From assembly GCF_041146795.1 (NCBI RefSeq), contig NC_135183.1, forward strand, positions 8,877,340 through 8,941,339: a DNA stretch of 64,000 nt, given 5' to 3'. This stretch comes from Maylandia zebra (lineage: Eukaryota > Chordata > Actinopteri > Cichliformes > Cichlidae). The notes under the pieces are model-generated. The model was not told the DNA's origin. It searched no databases and was given only the letters and a program-made list of their open reading frames with translations. This document shows positions 26,901 to 39,960 of the stretch, piece after piece (the first letter of the stretch is position 1; each line of letters starts with the position of its first letter). Made by a program: the position numbers and the translations under genes.

Positions 26901-29900
26901 CTGAGATCATTTCTGATTAGGCCTAAATGGATCAACTGAAGGACCAAATGCATCTCTCAGGTTCTCTGCCAGGTGTTTGCTGGATATTTTTTCTGTTGTG
27001 GACCGGACATACTGTTCATCTGCTGTTGATAGCTCTTTTTTATGCCTGCCCATTTTTTTTAGTCCTCCACTTGTTCACTTTCCTTAGCTGTTTTCTGCTG
27101 ATCGCACTTTTGAAATCACTGCGTTGCTACAAAATTACTATTTTATTATTTCAAACTGTGTTATCTTTGGCAGTTTTAATAGATTCAACTAAAGAGATAA
27201 GAACAAATTATGTGTTTTTACAACAGGCAGCTAGACCAAAGTCCCTAAAGGTACAACTTACCAAAGACAAATTTGGTAAGTTGTCTGTTATGTATGGACA
27301 TAACACTGGCTTGTCCCTAGAGTTAGGTCCCTTTTTTATGCTTGAATGATTCATAGGTCAGTGTTAGGTGGCTTACAAAACAAACAAACAAAAAACATTC
27401 CGCTGGAAATGGTCAGGTGCAAGAATTGGCCTGATAATGAGTGAAAAAGCAGCCTGTGTCCAAAGAAAAGCTTTGCAAGACCAAGCCTGTAGAACACAGG
27501 TATGGAACTCCATACCTTGAGGCCTCGAGGGCCGCTGTCCTGCTTGTTTTCCAACCAACCTGCCCTTTTAGCTTCTTATTGGCAAAGCACACCTGATCCA
27601 GGTATTCAGCAGCAGTAGGGCAGGGATATCTCAAAAACAAGCAGGATGCTGGCCCTAGAGAAAATAACATGAAACATCTTAGAAAGATGAGGGGTGACTC
27701 AGGGGTTTGGCAAAATACGCCATATTTCAAGCTAGCCATGTTGCCATTACATGTGATATGGAACCAACAATTGTTGACTCTAGCTTTGCCTGTTACAGGG
27801 AAAGCAGCAATGAGACAACTCCGAGAAGGAACAGGAAAGATGGCAGTGAGTACCGGCTAGTGAAAAATCGTCGCAGCCCACAAGTACCCGCTTCCATGCC
27901 AGGTAAGATAAGAAAATTAAATGCTAATTAAAAAGCGACATCAGCACAATTTAAAGATAACTATCAAAAGTCATCTGATAAACTCTTCATTTAAGTGGCA
28001 TTGTTGTAGCTATCTTGGTCAGTAAAATGCAAAGAAATGCAAGAGATTTTGTCTTATTCCACGTCTATTCAAAGGCTGCAAACTAGCAAAGCAAATTCTG
28101 ATGTTATTTAATGAATTGACCAATAATATGTCTGGCTATTGAGGGTCATGTCTGTTATTGTGTTATCTTAAGTGGTGGTTGGAAAATACGTCACTACAAA
28201 CAAGCTATATTCAGCAGTCCTAGAATAGATGTCACCTGTTCATACACAGCGGCTTGAGGACCAATCAGCAGTAAACTTGGCTGTTTCTTTAATGATCTTA
28301 TATTCTTTTATTTGAGTTATTGGTTGTGTCTTCAAACAACTCTATTTGATGCACACTAGCCTTTGAAATTGGTCTTTTTATGCGGCATAAAATGTGATGT
28401 GTATGGTACCTACCCCGAGAAGCCACTGTTCAAAATGCCAATTTATCTTCTAAAAGCTGATTTTGTACTTGCAAACACCCCAACAGTCTTTCTAAAGAGA
28501 TATAGCGAATGCTGTAAAATCCTTTTCTTAGGTCTAGACCTGTTCCATATACTGATAATTCATGTTACAGCAGCTTTCATGACCCGTAGTCATTTTCAGC
28601 AGCCTTTGAGGGCAGTGTCTGTTTGCTGAGTCAGTGTGGAAACTGTCAAAAAAAACTAAATGATGTCACAGATAGGAGTTATTCTCCTAAAGCTCTCTCA
28701 TGTCACTGGATTTTCTACCGTTTTTGGTGCACCCACCTACTTATGTCCAGTGCATGACCCTCACATGGTCACACATGTTTTCTTTCTTTTTTAAGGCTGA
28801 ATGTTCTTCTATAATTATTATTTAACTGTGGTTTCTTTGTGTTTGTGTGAGTGTCTGCTTTCGCCCTCGTGTACATGTGTGAAAACAGATACAGAGTAAG
28901 GTAATGTCAGACTTTCTGCTGACGTCAAGCTACCATCTCTTTCTGCACGTGTCTGTTTCCTATTCTGTCTTTCCACAGACATAAGCACCTGCACTTCAGC
29001 TCGAGATAAAACAAGATAAATCACAAGTCATACAGTAAAGCAAATCCCTCTTAGTCTCCCGCTGACACGCTCTTCCACAGGCAAAAAAAAAAAAAAAATC
29101 TGCTGATTCAATCAGTTTTCTTGATGGACAATCCCTAAAATAGCTTCTCTCCCTCTCGTTCTGTCTTTTTTATCTCTCTCTCTATCTCTCTATTTTCTTC
29201 TCCTTTTTCTGTGTTGCTAAAACACAAGCAACACTCTGTTTCCAGTGTTCTGCCATCATGTAATCACCGACGCCTTTCAGCTTTTCTTTCTGTACACATT
29301 TGTGTACATTTGTCACACACACAGCACTCATACACACATGGGTCTGGGATGCATTTTTATCACTGAACAACAGAAAAAAACCAAACACTGCAGATGAATT
29401 CTTTCAACTACAATATCAGTAGCATTTTATATGAAGTTAAAAGTCGAAGATTTAACAGATAAATTTAAGACAGTAAAATGCTGCCTGCATTTTCCTATAC
29501 CCATTTCATTTTTTCAATGTACAATTATAGCAGCATCCAGAGGTGGCAAAGCTACACATGTTCTGCACTTAAGTAGAAGTACAGATATTAATGTTAAAAA
29601 TACTCCAGTAAAAGTTGAACGAACAGGATTATCTTTCACGTGTTTCGGTTTAGGCTCAAATCGGTTTGACGTTTGAAGGTCCGCAGTGTGATATAATAAC
29701 TCCACCCAAATCTGTCAGCAATGAGCAATGAGCCTGTTTTGAAAATGTAAGCAGCAGAAAGTACAGATATTTGTTTAAAAAGGGCATAAAAGTCAAAAGT
29801 AGTCATATAAATAAATACTCAAGTAAAGTATGGACACCTGAAAATTCTACATAAGTACTTTGTAGCATCTACTCTTACCAGTAGTATTTTATAAAAAGAT

Positions 29901-31090
29901 AAGAGTCATAGTCAAGAAATGCTAGCATTTCTTAATAATGAGGGATGGGAATCCTAATAGTTTTGCTGGGTTTTTTGGTTAGAAATGAGCAAAAAAAAGA
30001 AACAAAAAGTGAAGGAATTGTGAGTTGTCCTATGTTCAGTCCATCCTTTAACCTGAATCAAAAATGTAAACTTTATTGTGGCGCATCTAACCAGTCACAA
30101 TTATAGGTAAGTGTACTGTCAACAGAGGGAGTGATTTTACAAAGAAACAAAGAAAATATACTCTGAGAAAAGCTACAGTATTAATAAAGTTTAGCTTATT
30201 TGAAGTCTGGTGAAAGCCAACACAAATGCTTACTGTGTACTTTTTAATATCACAGCTCTGTCATTAAGAAACAGGAGGATCTGATTAAAGAAATAATCAA
30301 CAGAATTCAAATGTAGGCTTAGTCTATGTGCAGGTACAAATAGGTGTCCTGTTTCAGGGTCATATGTTACTGCTTATAAAATAAAAACGCAAAATTGTTT
30401 GCATCAATGGGAAAAGTTGCATCTAAAAATGTGTTTTCATTACTGCTCATCGGGGTAATGTAGAGACGTTAAAACATTTTAGTTCCAGGAATGATGAGGC
30501 TGTCTTACAGAGAACTGATTTGTAAGTGTGCAGTGGTTTCTTACCCAGTGAGCTCTAGTATGAAACATACTGTAACCATCACTGGAGCAGGTTAGGCTGA
30601 AAGCACAAGTTACCATGCTGGTACGTGCCAGCGAGATGTAAACCACCTTTGTCCATGTTATTCTAGTGCTAGGATGGGTTTCTTCTGGGAGCTTTAGTAT
30701 TTCATTAAAGATGTTCTAGTTGATTATCATCTCATTTTGCCACTGTATAAGGCACTAGTTGAAACCTAAAGTTGGACCCTTGGCACTGTATTGTGACTTC
30801 CCTCTGCAATAAAACATCTCTTAAAAATAACAGTTAGCAGCCATCCATCTCATCTCTGTAATCTCTCTTTCTCTCCCTCAGGGCCGTACTACAACCCCAG
30901 ACCGAGGCAGCGCATCCCCCGGGACTTGGCCATGTGCGTGACTCCCAGCGGACAGTTCTACTGCTCCATGTGCAACTGCGGAGCCGAGCAGGAGACGGAC
31001 TTCAGGCAGCATTTGGAGAGCAAGCAGCACAAAGCAAAAGTGTCGGAGCTAAGATACCGCCATGAGATGGAGAACCTCGGCTACAGCTAA
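18074..31090 (+). CDS. zmat3: Zinc finger matrin-type protein 3 (Wig-1/PAG608), 6 coding exons
   Basis: A p53-induced double-stranded-RNA and AU-rich-mRNA binding protein in mammals. Exons: 18074-18197, 24368-25110, 25203-25343, 25796-25962, 27799-27902 and 30882-31090, with consistent phases, giving 495 residues (human is about 289). Three C2H2 fingers of the matrin type: C271/C274/H287/H293 (split by intron 2, in LYCKLCNVTLNSAQQAQAHY), C354/C357/H370/H376 and C454/C457/H470/H476. The end (HEMENLGYS) and IPRDLAMCVTPSGQFYCSMC are family signatures. Residues about 45-230 are a proline-rich array of LGPPP-type repeats. Exon 4 ends inside codon ACC-AT|GTAGGT; reading on gives an immediate TAG, so an unspliced form would stop after finger 2. 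The first exon is less certain than the rest: translation could also start at the ATG in exon 2 (24379). Confidence 0.95.
20947..20990. repeat. (TG)n followed by poly-G
   Basis: About 12 TG units followed by about 21 consecutive G. A G run of this length can form quadruplex structures and is a likely sequencing-length artefact site. Confidence 0.95.
22160..22395 (+). repeat. Common teleost retroposon 3' tail, copy 1
   Basis: Contains the phrases GGAGGTTTCCTCCTGTTAAA, GGGAGTTTTTCCTTCCCACT, GTGATTTGGTGCTATATA and a terminal TTGAATTGAATTGAATT. The same sequence occurs inverted at 15.09-15.25 kb and as a fragment at 34.80-34.86 kb. It recurs through many fish genomes. I cannot assign the LINE or SINE family by eye. 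Confidence 0.75.
24370..24830 (+). repeat. zmat3: Tandem LGPPP-type coding repeat in zmat3 exon 2
   Basis: Degenerate units of about 10-12 codons encode L-G-P-P-P/T-M/I followed by A/T-P/H-A/G-H/Q. Examples read LGPPPMAPAHPLGPPPIAPA and LGPPPMPPGQSLGPPPMAH. About twelve units are visible. The array lies between the N-terminal exon and the first zinc finger and explains most of the extra length over human ZMAT3. Confidence 0.85.
26112..27360 (-). mobile_element. Degraded Tc1-like transposon in zmat3 intron 4
   Basis: Minus-strand reading in several frames recovers a decayed Tc1 transposase in order: KKELSTADEQYVRSTTEKIS, then REKRLRYTKLHKNWT, HPSVKHSGGSVMVWG, LIGNGFIFQHDNDPKHTANA and QPTSKEEL. 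Several stops and shifts make it clearly dead. The low-coordinate end (GCGCAAATATCTTGAGCCAT near 26.12 kb) resembles a known Tc1 terminal repeat. The other end is not sharp, so the right boundary is approximate. Confidence 0.8.
27495..27662. mobile_element. Palindromic MITE-like repeat in zmat3 intron 4
   Basis: The left arm GGGCCGCTGTCCTGCTTGTT pairs in reverse complement with AACAAGCAGGATGCTGGCCC on the right, with about 120 bp between. Repeats with these arms (a 'gaggcctcgagggcc' end) are common in fish. The family is not assigned. Confidence 0.6.
27903..30881 (+). other. zmat3 intron 5, non-coding
   Basis: A 3 kb intron. I see no exon. It holds a teleost MITE-like repeat (about 29.54-29.88 kb), pyrimidine-rich stretches and otherwise unique AT-rich sequence. 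Confidence 0.55.
29535..29880. repeat. Teleost MITE-like repeat ('aagtagaagtacagata' type)
   Basis: Contains CACTTAAGTAGAAGTACAGA near the left end and ACATAAGTACTTTGTAGCAT near the right, with TACTCAAGTAAAGTATGGAC in between. This is a familiar non-autonomous repeat of fish genomes (hAT-like in my recollection). Confidence 0.5.
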
Positions 31091-31278
31091 GAGACACAAG
31101 AGGGGAAGGAAAGAGAACATGTAAAGAGTACAAGAACGCAGGGCAGGAAACTGAAAATACTGCCATACTTTTGAAGAGCATATTTAGTGGAGTGATTACA
31201 TCAAGATCTTTTTGCACTTTATTTGGTGTATGGATTAAACACATAATCTTTCAATTTGATAGGAAATATATAAATAGA

Positions 31279-31400
31279 GGTGGCTGGTTGTGGCTCAGGT
31301 GGTAGATCAGATTGTCCACAAAGTGCAGGGTTGACAGTTTGATCCCTATTTCCTGATAGACAGCCCAGCTTTTCGTGTCGCATCTGCTCTGATACAGGAG
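31279..31400 (+). repeat. Degraded tRNA-derived SINE
   Basis: A polymerase III A box is visible (TGGCTCAGGTGG, 31291-31302), with a B-box-like GTTTGATCCC about 35 bp downstream. The head resembles the GTGGCTCAGGTGGTAGA SINEs of percomorph and cichlid fish. It does not fold as a functional tRNA gene. Confidence 0.65.
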
Positions 31401-34400
31401 GCTAAAATCGGATTCCATTAATCCTTGTATTGCTCTAGAAAGTGTGTATTTAATCAGCTCATAACATTCAGAGGAAATTGTAGATTTTTAATCTTAAAAC
31501 TTTGAACAAAAAAAAAATCTGTTTTCTAGCCACAGAATCAGACTACATTTTTAAGCCATTATCCTTTCTTATACTTTCTGCTCCAGTTCCTCCAAAGCTT
31601 TAAGTGGGTTACATTCTGACTCAGGGCACAGGTAAATGCAAAAGAAATGCAAAGAAATCTGAAAGAGGGGAAATCAGGGTTTTGCTTTTTTGGCAGAAAG
31701 TCAGGTGGACATGAGAAGAGGCTCAAGAAGCCTCAGCGAAGACAAAGATACGCAGAAAACTTGAAAAGTACAAAAATGCAGACAAGGTTGAGTGAGGGGG
31801 CAATTCCTTTATGTTACAAAAACTTGGGAAAACAACTACTAAGTTTTAGTTTGAGATGATTTTTTAAACTCTTACGAGTCATTTAGCCCTGCAGGTATTT
31901 TTTATAGGTCCTGCAGCAGGGACTGCAGGGGAAAACTTACAACCACAGAGCCACACGGGACACAAATTCAGCATCTTTACAACCAAACAGATGTAATAAA
32001 ATCCAAAGCACTACTTGCTAATTTAAAAAATAAGCACAATGAACTTCACCTAATGAAACAGTGTTATATGAAACTGTGAGCCTTAGCTGACTTCCTACTT
32101 GTCCTGAGGTGTGTATCAGGCTGAAGGCTCTTGCAAGCCTTGCTGGTGCCTTTGGAGGAAGTTAGGCTAAAGAGTAAGCTTTGGCTAGCCATTTTGGCAA
32201 TATAGTAAAAAACCAATCTGTCACATTGATTGGATTTTTCTGTATTCACAAATGTTATGTAAATATTCTTAATATTGCAGTATAGATGTAAATAGACTAT
32301 AGTAGACATGAATCCTATTGATTATTTGATCAGTGTTAGCTCACCATCTCTTGTAAACTCTCATAATCTATTTAACAACTATCAGGAATCTTGTAAGTGT
32401 GCACTGAGTGAATGTCTTCTTTTTTGAGCACTGTATGTTTGTGTGTGGATTTCACTGTAGGCCCTCCGTACCACTTTGGATGGCGCCTTTGTAAGTAACT
32501 CTGGTACCGTCAGTTATGGTTAAAAAGCTGCTAGTCTCATCGTTTTTACTTTGGAAGGAAGGAGAACAGAGTGCCAGCAGAGGCTGCCCCTAAGGGCGAA
32601 ACATGCTTTGATGACGAGAACAAGACAAAATTTTCCTCTTGAAAAACGCTCAAACGCGCAAACGCTTTCAAACCGAACGCACTTAACTCTAAACTTCAAA
32701 TTGACTCGCAAATTGCAGCGCTCCTGGATGTTTCTGCTTGTGAGACATGTCATTTAATACTCCCAGTCTTGATTCCCAGAGGGAACGTAAGCAGGTTTTA
32801 CTGCAGTGTGTGCAACGACTGCTAAATAGTAACACGGACTGTGCCGCAATGGTTTTATTTTGTGTTGCTTTGGCCTGTTTGTGTTGCTTTTTCCACATAC
32901 GAGGAGATCCAGCTGTGTTCCTGTGTTTAGCCCGTTCTGGGGGAAAAAAAGTTATATAATTGAAGTTAAATTGGATTAACTGTTCCAGTTTAATGGTCCT
33001 GAGCCGAACACAGCAAGTTGTCACAAGGCATTCAAAGTCTATAGTCACATTTAAAATTGCTAAAAAAATAAGTACTAATAAAATGAGTCTTTTATGCTGA
33101 TCTTCGCCACAGATATCAATGATAGTGAAGGGGTCACAAAATGTACATATTCAAGCAGAAAAGCTTGTCATTCAAAGCCCTTCTTACTAATCCTTTAAAA
33201 TAGAACGGTGCTTTCCCCCCATTGTAACAGAAAAAGATTATCAGCATACACCTGTGTTCAAAAATCAATAATTTGTTATTGAAAAGAGAAGAAAAACCTC
33301 CCCTTTAAATCTGCTTTTGCGGAAAAAAACCATTCCTCAGTAATTAAATCAGTCTGATCAGTTCATATAATTAGATGAGCTGGAAAGCGGAATTGAAAGC
33401 AGCATCCTGGCCTTCTCTTTGCTTGGCTTTGTTTGCTGCAGGGAGAGGCAGCTGCTCACATCTTATATTTGTCTCCAGAGCACAAATACACACACTTGAC
33501 CACACACTAGGATGCTCGGGGGAATAGCACTGTGAGAACAAAGCGCTGTGGCATTTTTGGGGATTAAAACGCAACAGCAAGGCAGAGCTAGAGGGACGTA
33601 CAAGCAGAAGGCATTCAAATTAAAGTGCTCGCCTATTTATTAGCCCACCTTGCCGCACAGTTTAATGAAACAGGAACAAAAAGCCGTGGGTGAGCTAGTC
33701 TTGCGCGTTGAGGCAGAGTTGCAGTCTGTTAATAGCTCTCCTCCTCCTAGAAATAACACGCTTTGTCTTACATGAAAGCGCTGGGAGCATTACCTTTTAT
33801 TACGCTGACAGGCTCTTGGACTCAAAATGAGAGTCACACTCCAGTGCAGCTATTGAAAACCTTCTGCAAGTGCAGGAAATGATAAGCTGGAGAAAACGAG
33901 GAGATCACAGGAAGCTAGTGGGCTCCTACAAATACAGCCTAAAGATCCAGACAGAAATGTTCATAGTGGAGCGTTTGGACCCCTTTCTGTGATAATTCCA
34001 CCTGTTTCGTGGCTTTTTACCACTTAACATGAGGCACTGATACTTAATATTTCCTTGTTTGATAGTAAGTTTGTCGCGTAACTTCTGTATAAATGCTGCC
34101 CATTTACCATAAATTCAGATGGCAAATGGGCAGCATTATTTGTAACTCACACAACCTATTGATGACATTAAAAAAACATTAAACGCAACCTGTCTTTGTG
34201 CCACACACCAGCAAAGTATCAGCTGCCATCAAGATGCCCCAGAAATCCCTGGTCTGTGTCAAAACCAACACAAAGTGAAGTACTGGTTGTTTCTGGGGGA
34301 ATCATGTGGCTCTCACAGGGATGTAGAGGTGAATTCTTTGACGGATAGGGATCGGTATCATGGCGCTATTACGCTTGCACATACTGTTGTTATTCTGCAT

Positions 34401-34798
34401 CTTATTCATTAACTTTACATTAACCCATGGTCACACAATCAAGTTAATTTCATGTGGGCTGTAGGCTACCAGCATACGTGACACACGTGGGCCAGTGGCA
34501 GGTGAACTAGTGGAAAACTGCATATTCCCGCCAACGTGTGCGAGATCTCTGTCGTTTTCCCCCCACAAAGATGACATTTGATGACCTTCCCTTCATGTTG
34601 AGTTTTGACACCTCAGTGTACATCAGGAAAGACGTGGTTGATGACCATTAGAACAGTTTGCAGGTTTTTCCAAAGGTAGCTGAACAGGCAGAGACCACCA
34701 TCACTAACCTCTGATGCACACCCAGTCATTTTGTTCTATAAGCAGTCCTGAAATTTGACAGAAAGAGCTTCAGGTAGGCTTCTAAGGGATAAATAAAA

Positions 34799-34862
34799 TG
34801 TCACAACAGTTGTGATTTGGCACTATATAAACAAACTTAAACGGAACTGAATTGAATTGAAA
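34799..34862 (+). repeat. Common teleost retroposon 3' tail, fragment
   Basis: GTTGTGATTTGGCACTATAT followed by ACTGAATTGAATTGAAAT matches the end of the 22.2-22.4 kb copy. Confidence 0.65.
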
Positions 34863-36435
34863 TCTTGGAGCTAATGTTTAATTTGCTCTGGCAGAATGCG
34901 TCTGCCATCCCCCAACTTTCAAATAGATTTCCACCTGATCTTGTCTGTGCCAGTCCAATTACAGCTGGTTATCAACTACAGGGCGAGTTTGATGCACCGA
35001 CTCACCCCTCTGAACGCTGTAATCACTTTACATTTTTCCCTCAACATGACGCCACACGTTGCTCTGAGTGTTTACAGGTCTAATTGCATCCAGGAGCATT
35101 GAAACAGACTAATTTGCATAAGCGCACGTCGTAGGTGATGCCAAGCTAATTATCTAGTATTGTAGAAAGGTTGGCGTTAGCTCCAGGTTCAAAGGGCAGC
35201 GTGCACAAGAAATAATAGGAACCAATCTGTGTCAGTGTGCACGCACCGATCGATATGTCACACGAGTCGGGCCTCAAGAGGATTTACAAGGACTTAAAGT
35301 GTTTGTAATCAACATTTGATTCTAAAACGTCTGTTTTCTTTTCAAGAGCTTAAAAAATGACAAAATTATTGCGTAGCAGGAAAATCTCAGAAGCAGAAGG
35401 GTCTTGCTGAAAATAAACGATTAAGCCTGAAAAAACGTGGCAAACACAATTTGCACTTAATGAGCTGAAACACAGCAGCCCACCAGTTAAGTGATCCTTT
35501 TACACAAGACTATTTTTGGAAGGATATTGTAGCGCTGAAACGTTTTTCTGTTGTTTTTTTGTTGTTTGCCTTTTGGGGTTTTTGCATCAGAGGATTTCTA
35601 TTAATTGGACAAATGTTTCACACAGACAAAGGCCAAAAACGTAAATAAATAAAAGCACTGTGGGAAATAAATGTATTTACATCAACATATGTCCATTAAC
35701 CAGTACAAATGATTTAAATTGGACTGTTTAGTTATTATTTAGTATGTTAATGTGCTGAAACAGTTACTATCTGGGGCACTGTATCCATTTCTATTCTATG
35801 TTTACTTGTTAGAAACTATAGAGAATGTGAGTACAATATACTTAATAATTATTGGTTTCACTTATCTATTTGCGGCTCTACTTCAGCAGCACAGGTTAAT
35901 AAGTTAAACTTCAGTGCTTCGCAGTAAATGACAGAGTGTGTTACGTATCGCACTGTATAAAATGTATCTGGTTTATTTTGTGCATGAGTACAGTCATACC
36001 TAATAACTGTTAAGATCTTTCTACCACAGGCTGAGACTATAAGGCTGCTGTTCAGGAGTATTTAATGACGTTTACACAGCTGGTTGTTTGGAAATGTCTG
36101 TGTGCTGTGAGGAATCTGCAAAATGGTACTGGAAAAAAAAATCCCACGTTTGCAGTGAATATAAAAATACACTGATGTTTATTTAGAAAATGTGTTCTAC
36201 CATATGTTGTTTAGTCTTTGTTGTCATTATTTGCCTCTAATGAACTCCTTATGCTAAAATCTACGAGGTGAGAAGCCGAAGCTGTTGCAAATGTGTGTGA
36301 TATTTGTCATTTCTGTGTTTTATCCATGCGCTGGACTGTTGGACTGAGCAGATGAGGGTAGATGGGCAACACTGTGCGGTTAGGTAGAAACCCTTGACTC
36401 AAATTCTGCTTTTCATGCTGAATTATATGGTGGCC

Positions 36436-36704
36436 CCCCTATATGGAAAAGTTATATATATATTAATCTTATTAAGTTTGTATCTGTGTTTAAATGAAAA
36501 GCATACAAGAGTGAAAACAGATATAAGATCCCTAGAAAAATTGTATAAATGAAACCTGTATGTTTTGGATACTTCCTAAAACAATATATGAAAGTGGCCA
36601 CTTTTATGTGTAAATCATATAAGCCTTATATGATTCACTATATGAAGTAGGCCCCATCTGATGCAAGTCTTTTATAAGTTTTTTCTATTCCTTTTCCATA
36701 TGGG
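36436..36704. mobile_element. MITE copy A (ends in TATGGAAAAG / CTTTTCCATA)
   Basis: Inverted ends TATATGGAAAAG and CTTTTCCATATGGG. Internal blocks GAAAAGCATACAAGAGTGAA and TATGAAAGTGGCCACTTT are shared with the MITE at 49173-49401 in reverse orientation. About 269 bp. Confidence 0.8.
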
Positions 36705-38111
36705 CCAGAAAGGTCAAATGCCCTGCAAGTTAGGAAATCAACAGCAAATAGAAAAAAATAATACAAAAGCACACAAAACACACAAATGTTGAATAAAACA
36801 CCAATAGAAAAAAACTGTAAAAATTCACAACGGAAGTGTTTTTGGGAAGACAAGAACATGAGCGAAGATCTGAAGAAGTGACAGAAATCAGAAACATGTG
36901 AAAGACTGCACTGAGACCTGTTTACAAGAAGTGAAGGATTCTTATGAGGGAGAAAAAGATCCAAGTAATGTGTGTTTAATTGAATGACTCATATAACACT
37001 GTAGCTGCATGTTGGCTATTAGCTTTTATTGTTAGCTGGTCACTTCTGCAGTTGGTCCATCACGTTATTGTCTCCTCAAAACCCCTTCAAACTGCTTCCC
37101 CCTTTTTTGTTAAGGTTTTGCTGCGTTTTTTCTATTTCCATAGTGTTTTCTTTGGTTTTACTGATGTGACTGCAGAATTAGGTGAACTGGAGTGTCTAAT
37201 TTTAAAGACACCATGTTAATGGGCACAGAACAGTTTGCTCAGGTCAGGTCAGGTCAGGTGTCTGGATAGAACTAGATCCAAATGGATGGCTTACCATGAT
37301 CTGAAACACTTTTTCAGTTTAGCTACACATACAGGCACACAGTCGGGATTAGTTAGCCATGCTCACCAGTGGTACTACGCCATTGATTTTCAAATGAGGG
37401 CAACAAACACATAATAAGGATTCTTCACAAAAAATGAGAGACATTTCTACTTGTTTTTACAGCTGGATTTCCAGAGACAGTAAAAGTTTTGTGAGTGCTT
37501 TTTTTTATTATTATTTTTTTTTTAACTTTCATTCTGAGACTTTGATTCAACTCTTGTGTCTGTGCTATAGATCCAAGAGGTAATTAAATTAGCCCAACAT
37601 ACAAACAGCTCCCCAGGCTCTGTTCAAGCTCCGTAACCCAACACCTCTAAAACTCACTAATTACTACACACACACGCTGCTGTGCACACAGTCTCCTTCA
37701 TGCTTTTTGTGATTTTAGACTGACTTATGTAGTGGAACTACATTTTTGCCAAACTACTTTTAATCATAGTTTTCTGCAGCTCTCTACTCTGACGGCTTCC
37801 TAACAGCTCACGCTGACAGCACTCTGAGTACACATCAGTTCCAGACTGTGGTTACAGCCCATAACTCCCAATGAAACCACACACAGTTAAGGGTCTTTCT
37901 TGACCTTTAGCTGTTGTAAGCCTTGGGGAAAACTTATTTTAAAGAAGATCTTTCACACACCCCACACACACACCTTCATTTATAGTGTGGGGTCCCCCAA
38001 ACCTCCCATAATGCTCCTGTAATCTCCTTGAAAACCTCAGCATACTTTTAGTGCCTCTGAAGAGTGTTGCCAATATACCACTGACTGACTAAATGGATGC
38101 CTGAACAACTT

Positions 38112-38156
38112 CTGTGTGTGTGTGTGTGTGTGTGTGTGCGTTTGGGGGGGGGGGGG
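38112..38156. repeat. (TG)n followed by poly-G
   Basis: (TG)n, a CGTTT interruption and about 13 G. It has the same TG-then-G layout as the tract at 20.95 kb. Confidence 0.95.
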
Positions 38157-38835
38157 TCTGAATAAATGTGGCGATCACTATAATGGATCTAAGCTAATAA
38201 TTATTACAGTGAATTCATGTCTCAAGCTTTCTCTTCCACGACCCGGCTCCTACCGCTCCAGGGGAAATAAATGTTCTGTTAGTTGATGCTGTTATTGACT
38301 CACAGGGAGAAGACGCTCCTCCATAGCCTAGTTTCCACTGCACTGATAACCAGGCCTTACTCACTATCCTTGATATTACTTCTGCCAGGAAAGCTGTTTC
38401 TGCGCCCCTGGTATTGTTTATCTGTCAGCGGGATATCACAAAAAAAGTATGAACAGATTGCCGGAAATGTGGTGCACAGGCCGTTAGCACAAGTCGTTAG
38501 CTTTCATCAAGGATGGGATGGCCATTTGATCTGTTCGTTCTTTTGTTTTTTGTTATTTTTTGTTATAATGATTTATAAAATGGCGTTTTTAAAAAAAGTT
38601 TTACTCTGCATTAAAACAGCGATATTTACAATTCATTATGGTAAATGCAAGGCTATGCAGTGCTACTTCACATCATTGCATCAGTGGTCCTAGAAGACTC
38701 AAGAGGGATTTGCTTCAAACTGACAGCTCAGCACACGTCTGACAGTCAGCTCAGTGAGACATCAATATGAATCTGACTGAAACAACAACCATCACTCAGG
38801 GTTGTTATTGGTCTTTGGTTCTGATGTGTGCGTGC

Positions 38836-39375
38836 AGTACTGTGCAAAAGTCTTTAGCAACCCCTCTCTTTAATGTTTTGCTTCCAAGGAGCCAGCCTTT
38901 CATGTCAGTTTTAAAGTGGTCTCCAGCAACAGTTCTCCAGGCTTTTTTTCAAAGCTATCCTTTGGACAACTTTGAAACTACTACTACTGAAAAACCGACT
39001 AATCACAGCATGGTGTGCAGTGTGTTCTCAAAGAAATTGAGGAAACTGGGCTAATGGAGGACAAAAGAAGATGCAGGAAGCCTAAAAACTGTCTACAGCA
39101 GATGATCATTACCTGAAAGTCATGTCCACAACATAAAATAAATGCAGCAAAGACCTGAGAGATATATCTGGGGCTGCAGATGATCCATGAAAGCCTCATC
39201 AGTAATTAAATTCAATGAACTGGCCTCGCCAGTTGACAGACCTCAATATTATTGAAGCATGATTAAAATACACAACATATTTGCAGGTGTTTTAATGAAT
39301 CAGCGCACCTGTGTCCCATATTTCTAGCAAAATATTAAGAAATGAGGCATGACTCAAGACTTGTGCTGCACTGTA
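38836..39375 (+). mobile_element. Deleted Tc1-like transposon relic
   Basis: The left end CAGTACTGTGCAAAAGTCTT pairs with the right end GACTCAAGACTTGTGCTGCA in reverse complement (about 20 positions, imperfect). Only about 540 bp remain, with traces of the transposase N-terminal region (near 39.06 kb). The terminal repeat resembles the end of the relic in zmat3 intron 4, so both may belong to one family. Confidence 0.65.
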
Positions 39376-39756
39376 TATGCATTTCTGTAATTATAAAGGA
39401 AGTAACACAAATCTGGTGCGACTAAAGGTAGGTATCTGCAGAATTACTGGAACTGAATGCGGGCAGGACTAATGAAGTTTACAAAAGACACAGAGAAGTC
39501 ATTGTTGGTATGAATTCATGATGCTTTATATTATATTTTTATGTAATAATAAAACTATAAATAAATAAATAATATACAAAATCCCCAATGCAAGGGGTTA
39601 AAGTTGTCACAGTGACAATTTCTTCTTTGTTTACAAATGCATAAAGTCAACTGCCAGCTTCTTCCTTGATCTCATATTGTCCCAGAGTTGTAATACATGT
39701 CAGTTATAACATCTGCTAATTGTTCTATGTGAAGAAGATTAAAAAATGAAATGAGC

Positions 39757-39960
39757 CGTTGCCTCACAGCAAGAAGGGGTTAGACTCCACCATCTCACCG
39801 GGGCTTTTTTGTATGGAGTTTGCATGTTCTCCTGTGCTTGTGTGGGTTCTCCTTGGGTACTCGGGCTTCATGCAGACATGCAGTTAGTCTGTCTCTTTGT
39901 GTTATCTGGTGACCTGTCCAGGGTGTCATTTTGAGGTCTGTGTTGCCTCCATTGTCCTCA
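39757..39960 (+). repeat. SINE-like teleost repeat with 'gtttgcatgttctcc' core
   Basis: GTTGCCTCACAGCAAGAAGG, then GGAGTTTGCATGTTCTCC, GTGGGTTCTCCTTGGGTACT and GACCTGTCCAGGGTGT follow the order seen in a very common fish repeat. A degraded inverse copy lies at about 23.98-24.11 kb. Confidence 0.65.

Noticed and set aside
31279-31400. A possible tRNA gene from its polymerase III A and B boxes
   Set aside because: No cloverleaf or anticodon arm can be drawn; it is a SINE head.
32547-32959. Two overlapping plus-strand frames (68 and 70 codons) downstream of zmat3
   Set aside because: No recognisable protein similarity and no consistent splice sites; the second is cysteine-rich by chance composition.
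37240-37259. Four AGGTC units that look like nuclear-receptor half sites
   Set aside because: The AGGTCA motifs overlap each other by one base, so receptors could not sit on neighbouring sites; it is more simply a pentamer repeat.
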